Positions 35,668 to 45,545 of a DNA stretch of 64,000 nt are shown here, piece after piece. The notes below the pieces were generated by a model. The model worked only from the letters and a program-made list of their open reading frames with translations. It did no database searches and had not been told where the DNA came from. The position numbers and the translations under genes were made by a program. Source of the stretch: Pomphorhynchus laevis (lineage: Eukaryota > Acanthocephala > Palaeacanthocephala > Echinorhynchida > Pomphorhynchidae). Where the stretch lies: positions 1 to 64,000 of the forward strand of contig WNNJ02001918.1 in NCBI GenBank assembly GCA_012934845.2, written 5' to 3'. The stretch's first letter is position 1. Every line of letters begins with the position of its first letter.

Positions 35668-35768
35668 TGTTATGATATGAAATGATCAGATTGTACCTTT
35701 TGTATAACTTTATTTATTTATAGATATTATTGAATAAAGCCGTTCTAACGTTTCTTATTTATTACAAT
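35668..35768 (+). repeat. 3' LTR of the gypsy element (101 bp)
   Basis: Same sequence as the 5' LTR except for two substitutions. Its GAATAAAGC could serve as a polyadenylation signal (the 5' copy has GAATGAAGC). Confidence 0.88.
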
Positions 35769-35921
35769 ATTAGAAGTAAACGAGTTTTGACGTTATTCAG
35801 TTCGCTAATTTACCTAGCCTGAAGATAAAAATCACTATTGAGCCATTTAAAATCGATATATTACGGTCCAATAACTGATACCCAAATGTACATCGTACCT
35901 TATCAAGGTCATCATTTAATC

Positions 35922-36391
35922 CAGTGTTCCTCAAACTTTTTTTATCAGCCGCCCCCTTTGAAAAAAAACAATATTTATTATGGACCCCTGATATAAAAAA
36001 ATATATTAATAAAAATTCTGATTTACTTATAGTTTATTTTAAGCACGATCTCCATATCGTGCTTAAAATAAACACGATATGTTTATTTTAAGCATATCTT
36101 AAAATAAGATAGGTGGGGGTCGTGCATATCGTGCACGACCCCCTCTCTTATTTTGAAAATAAGAGAGGGGGTCGTGCACGATAGAGACCCCCTTTTGAAA
36201 GGGGTTCGTGCACGTCGACCCCCTTTCAAAAGGGAGGGGGCGAAATAAGAGAGGGGGTCGTGCACGAAAGAGACCCCCTTTTGAAAGGGGGTCTCTTTCA
36301 TGGACCCCCTTTTAATCAAAAATTCTCTACCGCCCCCTGAATCGTCAAACAGGCCCAAAGGGGGCGCTACGGACCATTTTGAGAAACACTG
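35922..36391. mobile_element. hAT-type MITE, 470 bp, with 8-bp target duplication
   Basis: Terminal inverted repeats begin CAGTGTTCCTCAAAC on the left and (reversed) CAGTGTTTCTCAAAA on the right, both followed by a CGCCCCCTTTG box. CAGTG-TTYCTCAA ends with an 8-bp duplication are the signature of hAT transposons. The duplication is ATTTAATC at 35914-35921 and 36392-36399, with no mismatch. The interior has no transposase; it is a set of nested inverted repeats: TTTATTTTAAGCACGAT units (36020-36115) and G/C-run units of GAGGGGGTCGTGCACGA and ACCCCCTTTTGAAAGGGG (36110-36310). Confidence 0.92.
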
Positions 36392-36399
36392 ATTTAATC

Positions 36400-37084
36400 T
36401 GTGCTAATTGTTTACGGCCGATGACTTAGCAATGCTGGCTATTTAAATAGCCTTATCTCGTTGAATGAATAATTTTTTTCGAAGCTTGCGTACACGGATG
36501 TTAGGAATTGATCGATTTGAAACCACCACGCGGAATCGACTCCAACGAATGTACATTCAAGATGCCCTGGAATGTTTCGACGCTGAGTGAAATTTGACAG
36601 TTATCGAATTGTCGACTATCCTTAAAGGCCACATTTGATGTTCTAATCTTCAGACAAATTTTTAAGAAAAGTCAAATATGTGCACGTCGATAATTTGGTT
36701 GATACAACATCATGTTTTGTACTATATGCTTTTATATTATAACGAGAAATATAGAGATAAACTTGAGATAAACCGAAGTGATTTTTTAATTTAACTGGAA
36801 AAATTGCATAAGAATTCGTTAAAAATATCAAGACACCAGACAAGAATGTTTTTTGGCCAGTGTTATTAGTCTGAGTTGATTTTAACTTTTGAATTGCTGG
36901 TGCAGGAAAACATTCAAAAACACTGAAGGTGCAAATAAATTCATTGGCAAGTAAAGATCCTGAGAATTTACGCGGCACCGTAACTCCTGTCCATATATCA
37001 CATTCTTCACTACTGCACGATACATCATGATAATCATAATTTATTAAATAATTGCAAGATTAAATAGAATCATTATTTATTATT
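36400..37084. other. Non-coding; one unrecognised 111-codon frame
   Basis: The minus-strand frame 36643-36978 (starts MPRKFSGSLLANEFICTF) has no motif I know and no neighbours supporting it. The rest has no repeat or gene that I can name. The frame could be a host exon or chance. Confidence 0.3.
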
Positions 37085-40021
37085 ATATGTCGACTTCCAA
37101 GGGAGCTGAAGCTCGTAAGGAAGCATCACATCAAAAAAAAAAAAAAAAACGTAAAAAAACATCAAGAGTTCACGAGGTCAAGCTTTAGGCGTTCTTTGAA
37201 TTGCACAGCAGAAGAGCTGTTGATTACACCAGGTGATAATCCATTCCATCGTTTACAGACGCGATTCATCACTGTCGTGCAATTTGCTCGATGCTTTGAG
37301 CGATGCTTCAAACATAGCTCGTGTCCACGTAACATTGAGGATTCACGAAGACAGAACAGCTGCTTACACGGATAATTAGGCACGCGCAGCGACATCCACA
37401 CTAGTGTAAGATCTGCAATCAACATATCGCATTCAATAGATCTTATACCCAACGTCTCTAGTCTAAATGGATAAGGAATGGAGCGAGTTGCCGGAACCAA
37501 GTGTGTGGCTCTTCTCAAAATGTTGTCGAATTCACTCAATTCTGAATTCAGTTGAGGGTGTGTCGCGTGAGATGCATAGAGCATATGTGATTTTAAGAGA
37601 CTCGAAAATACAATGCGCAATCCTTTGGCTCAAGTCGTCTAACGTTTCGATGAAGAAATCCTAAAATTCTACGGCATTTTGCAATAATCACAGAAGAATG
37701 AAGAGATTTTAAATTGGAGGAGACAACAACACCTAGATCAGTAAAGTGATTTACTGATTCGATAGCTGTTGAGCTGAATTGATAAGAAGGGGAAGGTAAT
37801 CGGGATGGACCAATTCTCATATGTTGACATTTACTAACATTGATTACTAAGTCGTGTGATGAACACCAACTACTAACTTTATCCAAATCTGATTGTAGTA
37901 GGGGAGAGCTAGAATAACCACGGAATAAAAAGCATCACAGTTTCATGTCATCGGCGTATAATATGCACTGGCATGTAACATTTTCAGCGATTTCGTTGAT
38001 GTAGATATAAAACAAAGTGGGACTAAGGATACAGCCTTGTGGAACACCTTGAGTGAGATAAAATCATTCAGAAATAAACTCACCAACTCGCACAGCAAAG
38101 GAACGTCTACTCAATAATTCACGTATCCAGAGACAAACGTGCTTTGAGAATCCGTAATTTCCAAGTTTCCACAGTAAAATAGGATGAACGACCCGATCAA
38201 AAGCTTTGGACAAATCAATAAAGGCGACATAAACCGGCACCACCTGTTCGACAAAACCGGCCCAGCTTTCGCGTGCTAATGTTAGATTAGTTGAAATGGA
38301 GTGAAGATACATACCTCAGGATCAGTTTTTCCATAACTTGCAAGCAATACAAGTCAAATATTAGCCGATAATTTTGAGGATTTACCTTATCCCTCTTTTT
38401 GAAAACTGGAATGACAAATGCTCTCTTCCACATATCTGGGATTATGCCACTTCTCAAGGACCAATAGTAAATATCAAAAAGCGGAAGATATATATTCGAT
38501 GCAACTTTGCGTAATAATATACCAGGAATACCATCAGGACCTGAACTATTTTTAGCCGGTAGCTTCGATAAGATATTAAGCACATCGAGCGGGTCAAAGT
38601 AGAGGTTAGAATCCTGGTACTGGAGCGAAGAATTGTCTATCGTAATGTTATAGTCACATAGGGAAAATCGATTGCGAGTGAGACAAAAGTTCTTGGCAAG
38701 GATATTGGCAATGGAAAGAGGAGAAACCGATGTTCAATCACCATCAACCAGACAGTTGATTGACGAAGATACCCTCTTACGGTTGCTAAGTATTTGAAAA
38801 AGTCTCTTTTGATCGACATGAGACAAAGAACATATGGCAGCAATGAATTGATGTTTCTTTTGACGTTTAAGAGAAGTCACCCTATCGCGAATGGTAGTAT
38901 AAAATCTGTAGGATTCGAGTCCACGCTTAAATAGTAGGAATAAATGATCAAGTTATCTGACAGCTTGATTCAACTCACTGTCAAATCATTTGGGTTTGGA
39001 GGATGGTGTTTTACGTGGTACGCAAGGGGAAAAGGCGTGAAGTAGATTAATCAATGTTGTGTGGAGGAACGACCAGGCCACATGAATACCGACTGTTCTA
39101 GCACAAGGCCATCTTACTAGGATCAGCATTTCATTAATTGTATCGTAATCCGCATTCATAACACCAATCGTTTTTTAAATTGACCAGATGCGAAATATGA
39201 CCAGGTAGGATGATACATAAAGTGCAGTGATCGCAAGAGCCTAATGGCGGACCGCAACTTAATGACTCAACGACAGAATCATTGGTACATAGGCGTAAAT
39301 CTAGCAGGGAATGACTTTTATTACGGATACGAGTATTACAATGGACAAGCTGACAAAGTGTGAGCTCATTGAATACATCAAGTAAAGCTGATGATTCTTC
39401 ATCACACCCCTTGATCGCGGTATAAGAGATCCAATCGATATCTGGAGTGTTAAGATCTCCGCAGATTAAGGTATCCACATCGCCGGAACAGTGATGTTTA
39501 GACGACTTGATGATGAGTGGTGTTTTTGATCGAAGACTACGATAAACAATACAAATGCGATAAACCTTACCTCGTTCCCCCGTCACTTCAATCCACAAAA
39601 GGTCATTTCCATAATCGTCAGAACACGACTCTATTACGTTATAAACAAGATTGTCGCGTATATAAGCAGCTACACCGCCACCTCTAGAGATTTTTCGATC
39701 ACAGCGAACTATCGTATAACCGTGAATACCGACTTCAGAATCCAGAATATTACAATTTAACCAAGTTTCAGTGAAAAACAGCATGTCGAGATTTTCATGA
39801 TGTACTATTGCTTTGATTTCATCTAACTTGTTAAACAAACTCAAAACATTTGAATAGAGTATGTAAAGGCCAGCTTTTGTAGATGCACAGGGAAACTTGT
39901 GGACATTTGATTTTTGAGAATTCATACAATCGAACATGTAGGATAAATCCGGATGATTTACTGTTAGTAGCGAGTTACAGAGTCTACAGTTGAGTTGGGA
40001 ATGCGTGCGACACAGAGACAT
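37085..40021 (-). mobile_element. LINE family B (CR1-like), ORF2 nearly complete, broken
   Basis: Minus strand, 5' to 3': endonuclease frame 40021-39134; a decayed linker 39130-38600; RT in pieces, with SSGPDGIPGILLRKVASNIY near 38540, VAFIDLSKAFDRVVHPILLW near 38220, the GVPQGCILSPTLFYIYINEI region near 38040, a CILYADDMKL box near 37960, and the C-terminal region 37886-37162 ending RWNGLSPGVINSSSAVQFKE. A poly-A-like run (T's at 37134-37150 on the plus strand) lies in the 3' UTR. There are at least four frame breaks. The combination of DLSKAFDRV, YADD and a CR1-type tail marks the CR1 clade. ORF1 was not found upstream. Confidence 0.8.
39134..40021 (-). CDS. LINE B ORF2 N-terminus: APE-type endonuclease, 295 aa
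   Basis: An open frame. It starts MSLCRTHSQLNCRLC, then the endonuclease: ILYSNVLSLFNKLDEI, LDMLFFTETWLN (the E of the first metal site), GYTIVRCDRKISRGGGVA, LICGDLNTPDIDW (GDLN box), NKSHSLLDLRLC and LGSCDHCTLCI (the SDH-like box reads SCDH). These are the apurinic endonuclease motifs that nick target DNA for LINE insertion. Catalytic residues appear in place. The frame ends where the linker has decayed. Confidence 0.75.
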   Translation of the reverse strand: MSLCRTHSQLNCRLCNSLLTVNHPDLSYMFDCMNSQKSNVHKFPCASTKAGLYILYSNVLSLFNKLDEIKAIVHHENLDMLFFTETWLNCNILDSEVGIHGYTIVRCDRKISRGGGVAAYIRDNLVYNVIESCSDDYGNDLLWIEVTGERGKVYRICIVYRSLRSKTPLIIKSSKHHCSGDVDTLICGDLNTPDIDWISYTAIKGCDEESSALLDVFNELTLCQLVHCNTRIRNKSHSLLDLRLCTNDSVVESLSCGPPLGSCDHCTLCIILPGHISHLVNLKNDWCYECGLRYN

Positions 40022-40998
40022 TCGATATCCTGTAACGAAATGTCTCGAGAGATGTTAAACTAGAATATTTAGATTTAAATTGAATATTTTTATCAAAAAT
40101 ATATGCTAGTTGAAAAATATAAAAATATACTAGTTGAATATTTACTATTCAACTAGAATATTTAGATTTAGTTTTATTTGGTTTAGTCATTGTGAATATG
40201 CGGTGTGTACTGCGTACCCTGGGATGACTCTAGGCGAACATCTTCGTTTAACAAATATATGGATCAACCTACGATATATGCTGTCGTAGGCTGTCTGTTT
40301 TGATGGTTGTCATAGGTTGTCGGTATTATGGTTGTCTTAGGATGTCGTACCTTATTGTATGTATAATTTTTATATTTTAACTTGCAATTGTTATTTCAGA
40401 TGGTTAATTCGGATATTATAATAAATCAACGTTTATTAAACTAATAGGAAAAAATAACTTTTAAAATTAAAAAATATAGTCAAATGATCGAGGCCCAATT
40501 TTCCTACTTTTGGTTAACTAAATTCATTGCACGAGGCTACCGCGTATGAATTTTCATTGGAAAGCATATTATTTTCATATTTTTGAACCGTCGTTTACTG
40601 TTCATCACATTTTTGTAAATTTTTGATATTGTGCCAGATAAAATTAATCTTTTTGAGTTGAGTTGTTATTTTTGAAGGAAACATCCTTTAACATATCTAT
40701 CCTTTCATCAAGGACTAAAAATCTTGAGAAACACTAGTAATTGCGTGGAACTGAAAGGCATTATGAAAATGTATTTTCAGTTCCTTAAGTTCATGTACTT
40801 ATTGAATTAGAGCAGGATTCAACAGTCACAAACGAGCATGCGTTTCAATTGTATGTTTAAACATCTTGAAATTAATTTTTAATTGCAATATACGATTTAA
40901 ATCATTCCATAACATTTAGGTCTAGTTAAGGTGTAAGTACATGTAGATGTACTTACATCTACATGTGTAGATGTAAGTTGCAAGTTGTTTTATTTAAA
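40022..40998. other. Probable LINE B 5' region, then non-coding
   Basis: 40080-40170 has AT-rich short inverted units (ACTAGTTGAATATT ... AATATTCAAC type). 40265-40365 contains a degenerate tandem of GTCGTAGG / GGTTGTC units upstream of the minus-strand LINE. At 40928-40975 GTAAGTACATGTAGATGTAC folds on itself followed by ATCTACATGTGTAGAT. No gene. Confidence 0.4.
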
Positions 40999-41736
40999 AC
41001 ATACATTGCAAGTGGCAGCATAAAAAACAGTGATCCGTCAATTAAATCACACATAGGGAGGTTTTTAATAGATCGTTAGAATACGATCCCTTACCAAAAG
41101 TAATATACAGAAATGCATATCTACACTACTGGAGTAGCCAGCCAAGTAGATGTAGCGTTGAATCAAGATACAGACGTCCTGATTTCAAAGACAAAATCAT
41201 CAGTGTACGGAGTAAGCAGATAATAAGGGTCATAACGTGACAAGTAGGTCTGGTCAGCAGCTGATGAGACTAACACAGGATGATTAGTAGCATCTTGCTG
41301 TATCTAAATAGGAACAATACCTATTAGGATAATATTGTGCCACAACCAAAAGAATTTCAGCTCACATATGCAATCGAATTATAAACATTCATTGTAAGTG
41401 GCAGCATGAAAAACTGATCCGGTTAGCGGGTCACACACATAGGGTAGGTTTCTAATAAATCGTTAGAATACGGTCCCTTACCAAAAGTAATATACAGAAA
41501 TGTATATCTACACGACTGGAGTAGCCAGCCAAATAGATGTAGCGTTGAATCAAGATACATACGTCCTGAGTTCAAAGACAAAAGCATCAGTGTACAGGGT
41601 AAGCAGATGATAATAGTCGAAACATGAAATGTAGGTCTGGGTCAGCAGCTGCTTAGACCTACCCAGACTGATTAGTAGCGTACTGCTGTATCAAGAATAG
41701 GAACAATACCTGTGAGGATAATATCGTGCCACACTC
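40999..41736. repeat. Two direct copies of a 384-bp unit
   Basis: Unit 1 starts at 40999 (ACATACATTGCAAGTGGCAG) and unit 2 at 41383 (ACATTCATTGTAAGTGGCAG). They share CCCTTACCAAAAGTAATATA, ACTGGAGTAGCCAGCCAA, TGTAGCGTTGAATCAAGATA, GTAGGTCTGG, ATTAGTAGC, GGAACAATACCT and GGATAATAT.GTGCCAC. Identity is about 85-90 percent by eye. Unit 1 contains CTGATGAGAC and unit 2 contains AGTCGAAAC, the two halves of a hammerhead-like core, so a cross-unit fold is conceivable. No coding content. Confidence 0.8.
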
Positions 41737-41929
41737 AGAATAATAAATATATATTAATTATCTTATTAGATAAAAGATTATGATAGCTTACTATAATAGA
41801 AATATTATATTATTTGAATAATATAAAATTAAATATTTAATTAAAATATTACTTATTTTAATTAAAATTTTTTATTATAATGAAATTACAATAATTTGAC
41901 GCAATAAAATTTTATTATTGATTATGAAG
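41737..41929. other. Very AT-rich, nothing seen
   Basis: AT-only microstructure without clear periodicity. Confidence 0.5.
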
Positions 41930-42340
41930 CAGCAGCTAGCAAAATAAATTGATTTTACAGCAAATTAAATCAGCTAACTGAGTCTACGTATTGTTATATA
42001 ATTATAAAATAAACAAAACATAATAATGCTAAATCAAAATTTAATAATTAAATAATAAAATTAATAATTGTTTTTAGATTTTCTATAATTTTAATCAAGT
42101 TAAAAAATAAAAATAAAAATAAAAAATAAAATTTAAAATAAACGTCATTTTTATGAATTGACTAATAAATAACAGACGTTGTATCAGAATAAGAATTAGA
42201 GGTCATCAGGAGGAACTGCTATGCTATCAGGTTTCGGCCCCTAACTCCTCTACCCAACATAGCAGCGGGGCCAAATACATGCTAATGATGTATTTCCTCT
42301 GAAATAACTATCTAGTATCTTATTCTAATGCAAAGTATAT
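41930..42340 (+). repeat. Dispersed repeat R3, longest copy
   Basis: Contains AAATCAGCTAACTGAGTCTACGTA, an AAAATAAAAATAAAAA stretch, TGAATTGACTAATAAATAAC, then GAGGTCATCAGGAGGAACTG and an inverted pair CTGCTATG...CATAGCAG around GGTTTCGGCCCC. Parts of it recur at 53370-53530 (same strand) and 59780-60020 (opposite strand). It has no coding potential and its class is unknown. The CTGATGA and CCGAAAC words occur on its minus strand. Confidence 0.6.
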
Positions 42341-42797
42341 TATTTATTATTCATCCATAAAAATTTGCCACTTAAGAGTTTAAATTTATTCTTTATATTA
42401 TTGTGTTGATTTATATATTTTACTATTTTCTGCTTGATGTTATTTTTATAGTAACCTAGTTTAAAATATGCATCTATTAAATTATTTAAATGATTTTGAA
42501 GAAAGCCAATATCATTACAAGTAGTATAAAAATTTTAATACATAATGTCAAGATGCTTATTTGAAAAAAGAGAGCTAAATAATTGGCAGGATAAATTTAT
42601 TAAATATATATAATTAAAGGATATCAATTTAAAACTAAAAATATGAAATTTGAAGAGCAGGGTTTCCATATGCTCTTTGATTTATTAAAAAAATTATATG
42701 TTTAGAAAAACTTAAATTGATTTAGAAAAATTTTGATATCTAAAGAAAAACTTTATATATTTAGATAAAGATCTTTTAGCTTATTATCTCACTATTT
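42341..42797. other. AT-rich non-coding
   Basis: No gene or named repeat. Confidence 0.5.
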
Positions 42798-43075
42798 ACG
42801 ACACGCCCCACCTCGCTATCGCTGCGCTCCCGTCATACCCTCTTACTCCACGTTCCCAATTACTCCAACAACTATGGTCTCTGATCCTTCCTCGTCGCCG
42901 CCTCACTCGCCTGGAATCAACTCCCTCTCGACGTCCGCCGCACTCCCTCCTTTATCACATTCAAACACCTCCTCCGTTCACACCTTCTCGACACATGATT
43001 TACATTTTTGTTTTGTTGTGGTCATGTAAGCGTGCGCTGGCACGCATTTGCCACTTTAAATAAATCTTTTTTATC
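42798..43075 (+). mobile_element. LINE family A2, short 3' end
   Basis: Matches the last 280 bp of A2: CCACCTCGCTATCGCTGCG, CCACGTTCCCAATTACTCC, then TTTTGTTGTGGTCATGTAAG, the terminal hairpin (43030-43045), ATTTGCCAC and TTTAAATAAATC. Confidence 0.75.
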
Positions 43076-43351
43076 TCTTTAAAGTTTTTTTAGTATTTCT
43101 AATTGTCTTTTTTTCTACATATCTTTTTTATGTATCATGATATGATAGATCACCCAAATTACTTACTCTACATGTGGCGCTATTCAGTTTCTTCATTGTT
43201 TAAAATGCTTGTTTTTGTAATTTGAATATATTTCGTTCATAAGTAGAGCACAAAGATCACGTGATAATGTAGCTAATGCAGTCGAAGAACACTTGACCGA
43301 AATATATACAATTCGTTTAACAAAAATCTGTTTTGGCATGTATCAATCTGA
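43076..43351. other. Non-coding
   Basis: Contains an isolated partial match (ATATGATAGATCACC at about 43140) to the tandem unit that follows. No gene. Confidence 0.45.
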
Positions 43352-43790
43352 GAAAATTTTTATGGCGATACGTCTGACCAAATTACAGGTAACCCATATA
43401 TTAAAATTGGTTTGAGCATAACACGAAACCTGTGAATAGCATCATAATATGATAGATCACCTAAATTACTTACATGTAGCGCAATGATTTTAGAAGCCTT
43501 ATCCTAAATATGGGTGGTAAAATACCATCGGGAATTCAATTGCAAACTGAGATAATCAACATTGTTAAAAATTCTGAAAATTTTTATGGCGATACGTCTG
43601 ACCAAATTACAGGTAACCCATATATTAAAATTGGTTTGAGCATAACACGAAACCTGTGAATAGCATCATAATATGATAGATCACCTAAATTACTTACATG
43701 TAGCGCAATGATTTTAGAAGCCTTATCCTAAATATGGGTGGTAAAATACCATCGGGAATTCAATTGCAAACTGAGATAATCAACATTCTG
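43352..43790. repeat. Tandem duplication, two identical units of about 216 bp
   Basis: The segment from GAAAATTTTTATGGCGATAC to GAGATAATCAACATT occurs at 43352-43567 and 43576-43790 (offset 224 bp). By eye the two units are identical, so the duplication is recent or kept uniform. Confidence 0.9.
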
Positions 43791-43815
43791 TTAAAATTAC
43801 ATTCGTGTCCAATCT

Positions 43816-43946
43816 TATCTGTTTTTTAGGCATTATTAATTATCCACACGAGAAAAATTTGTTAAAGTAAATTGTAGCAACGTGGTTACAATTTAATCTA
43901 ACGAAATTTTTCCTGTGGATAATTAATAATGCCTAAAAAACAGATA
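43816..43946. mobile_element. Stem-loop MITE, 131 bp, flanked by TA
   Basis: TATCTGTTTTTTAGGCATTA and the continuing ATTAATTATCCACA at the left end are exactly reversed at the right end; the next 15 bp of the arms match with one or two changes. The loop is about 35 bp. Outermost TA on both sides fits a TA target duplication as in Tc1/mariner-derived MITEs, but family assignment is inference. Confidence 0.7.
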
Positions 43947-44159
43947 ATCAACATTCCTGCAGAATTTTAATAGCTGAAATTCTAAAATAATCATATCATA
44001 TTTATTTAATAGACCACCCAAGATTTATGCGTATTTATTTGCAAATTATTACCCACACAATATTAATAATAAAGATTTTATTAAAAACACAAACGATAAC
44101 TAAACTAATCATAAATAAAAAAGAAAAGGAACAACAACAATTAATCTATGCCGAAACCA

Positions 44160-45545
44160 TACTTAATCTTCATCAAGTCTTCCTCTAAACTTCACAGCCT
44201 CAGGGCCAGTGGTATCTGATCCTTCCAACCAATCCAGCTCGCCACCCTCTGACTAAACTACCCGGGGTCTTTTACCCCCCCCCGAATAATCCAATCGAGG
44301 CGAACTATGCTGGGTAAACGAGATATGAGGAGCTTAAGAAACCTTAGCCTTTGCTCGGAGGACGTCCTCTAGAAAATAAGACTTATCCCGAGATAGCTTA
44401 AGTACCCCAAAGGCGCACTTGGGTTTTCCCTTTCAATGACAGATGCTGAGCCCGTTTCAGGGCCCACCTAGCTCTCTTCAGGATACGTTTAAGTATATCC
44501 AGGTCGGCTTTCGCCGACCAGTTCACCGTAATGGTGAACCTTAGGTATTTTACTCGATTCGTGAAGACAGGGAGTGATTGATTAGTCAAAATGGAGGAGA
44601 GTGCAGAGAGTGCTAATCTCTTAAGTTTTTTCTTTATTACAGGGGCGTCATGAAAAACAACCACCTGCGATTTGGCAGAGTTTAAAATAAGATTGCCCGG
44701 GTTAACTGGTCTTTTAATCTTAAAAAGAACGGCTGATGTCAGATACTACGTCTTTACACCTGTGCCCAGTGAATAGGGCTGTGGTGTCATCAGCGTACAC
44801 CGCAAGACGTTGTTCGCGTTTAAATATTTTAAAGAGTTTAATGGAAGCAGCAAGGAACAAGATAGGAGAAAAAGTGGATCCTTGAGGCACAGCCGTAATA
44901 GGGTAGAACTGACGCGCATCAGGATTGTCTTCATAATAGAATCGCTTGGTGTACAGCAGTGTCTCCACCCTGTTAACAATTCTCGCAGGCAACCTGAGGG
45001 ACCTAAGAGCAGATATAACAAAGGGAATGGAGATGCGGTCAAATGCAGCAGAAAAATCAAGGAAAACAGCCACAGCAAGTTGATAATTATTATCCTGACA
45101 GAACTGATGCACTTCACCTACAGCTGACTGGACCGAGCGACCTTTGACGAACCCATGGAAACTTGGTGGGATTAAATTTCGCCTACTTAAATGATCGCCG
45201 ATTCTATGCGCAAGCACTTTTTCGTAGATTGATACGAGGAAATTCTGAATCGATATGTGCCGCAGGTCTTTAGGACATGAAACCGGATTTTTCTGAGGTA
45301 GAAATATACGTCTACTGATGCTGATGCCAGCCACATCGGATGGGTGGCTAAAAGCATTGTGACGGCCACTTCTCCTCTTTGTTCGGCTGTCAAAAGCTGA
45401 CAGACACGAGAAGATAGTGGAGCGACGGATTTGGAGGTGCCCGGAAGATGCTCTCAGGAGTCGAGAATATCTGTAACATAAGTCTATATTCCTGAAGTCA
45501 CCCCAAGGCGGAATTGGCTGAGGTGATTGAGTGGCTCCATAATTA
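44160..45545 (-). mobile_element. LINE J copy 4, 5'-truncated, minus strand
   Basis: On the minus strand: FNNYGATQSPQPIPPWGDF (45550), then RHISIQNFLVSIYEKVLA, FHGFVKGRSVQSAVGEVHQF, FLDFSAAFDRISIPFVISAL, TAVPQGSTFSPILFLAASIK and LAVYADDTTALFTGH (near 44780), followed by the tail frame 44664-44398. It has frameshifts near 45390, 44730 and 44400. It starts mid-ORF2, at the linker before the RT, so it is a typical 5'-truncated LINE insertion. Its 5' end abuts the gypsy fragment. Confidence 0.85.

Larger units (their letters stand above)
31886..35768 (+). mobile_element. Ty3/gypsy LTR retrotransposon, young, broken
   Basis: The element is bounded by two 101-bp direct repeats. Parts in order: Gag about 32013-32800, with two CCHC knuckles at its end (CIFCGGSYHLRLNC and CHSCGKSGHFSNVC); aspartic protease about 32870-33170 (LLDTGSSDNFID); RT about 33270-33900 (VVDYSCTINRHTLLDAYPIP, YAYLDDIIICG); RNase H about 34080-34500; integrase about 34600-35250 with a D,D,E layout (HTDQGSCFQ, GNGKAERYVG); and a short tail into the 3' LTR. 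Gag and pol are read without an env. It carries about two reading-frame breaks, so it is a fossil, but the two LTRs differ at only 2 of 101 positions, which suggests a recent insertion. RT and short LTRs recall Mag-like gypsy lineages. I could not define a target-site duplication or a primer-binding site. Confidence 0.9.

Noticed and set aside
36020-36115. TTTATTTTAAGCACGAT repeats as a separate element
   Set aside because: They lie inside the hAT MITE and are part of its internal inverted-repeat structure.
36643-36978. 111-codon minus frame as a host gene
   Set aside because: Not recognised, no splice sites assessed as convincing, and flanked by transposons. Listed only as an unassigned stretch.
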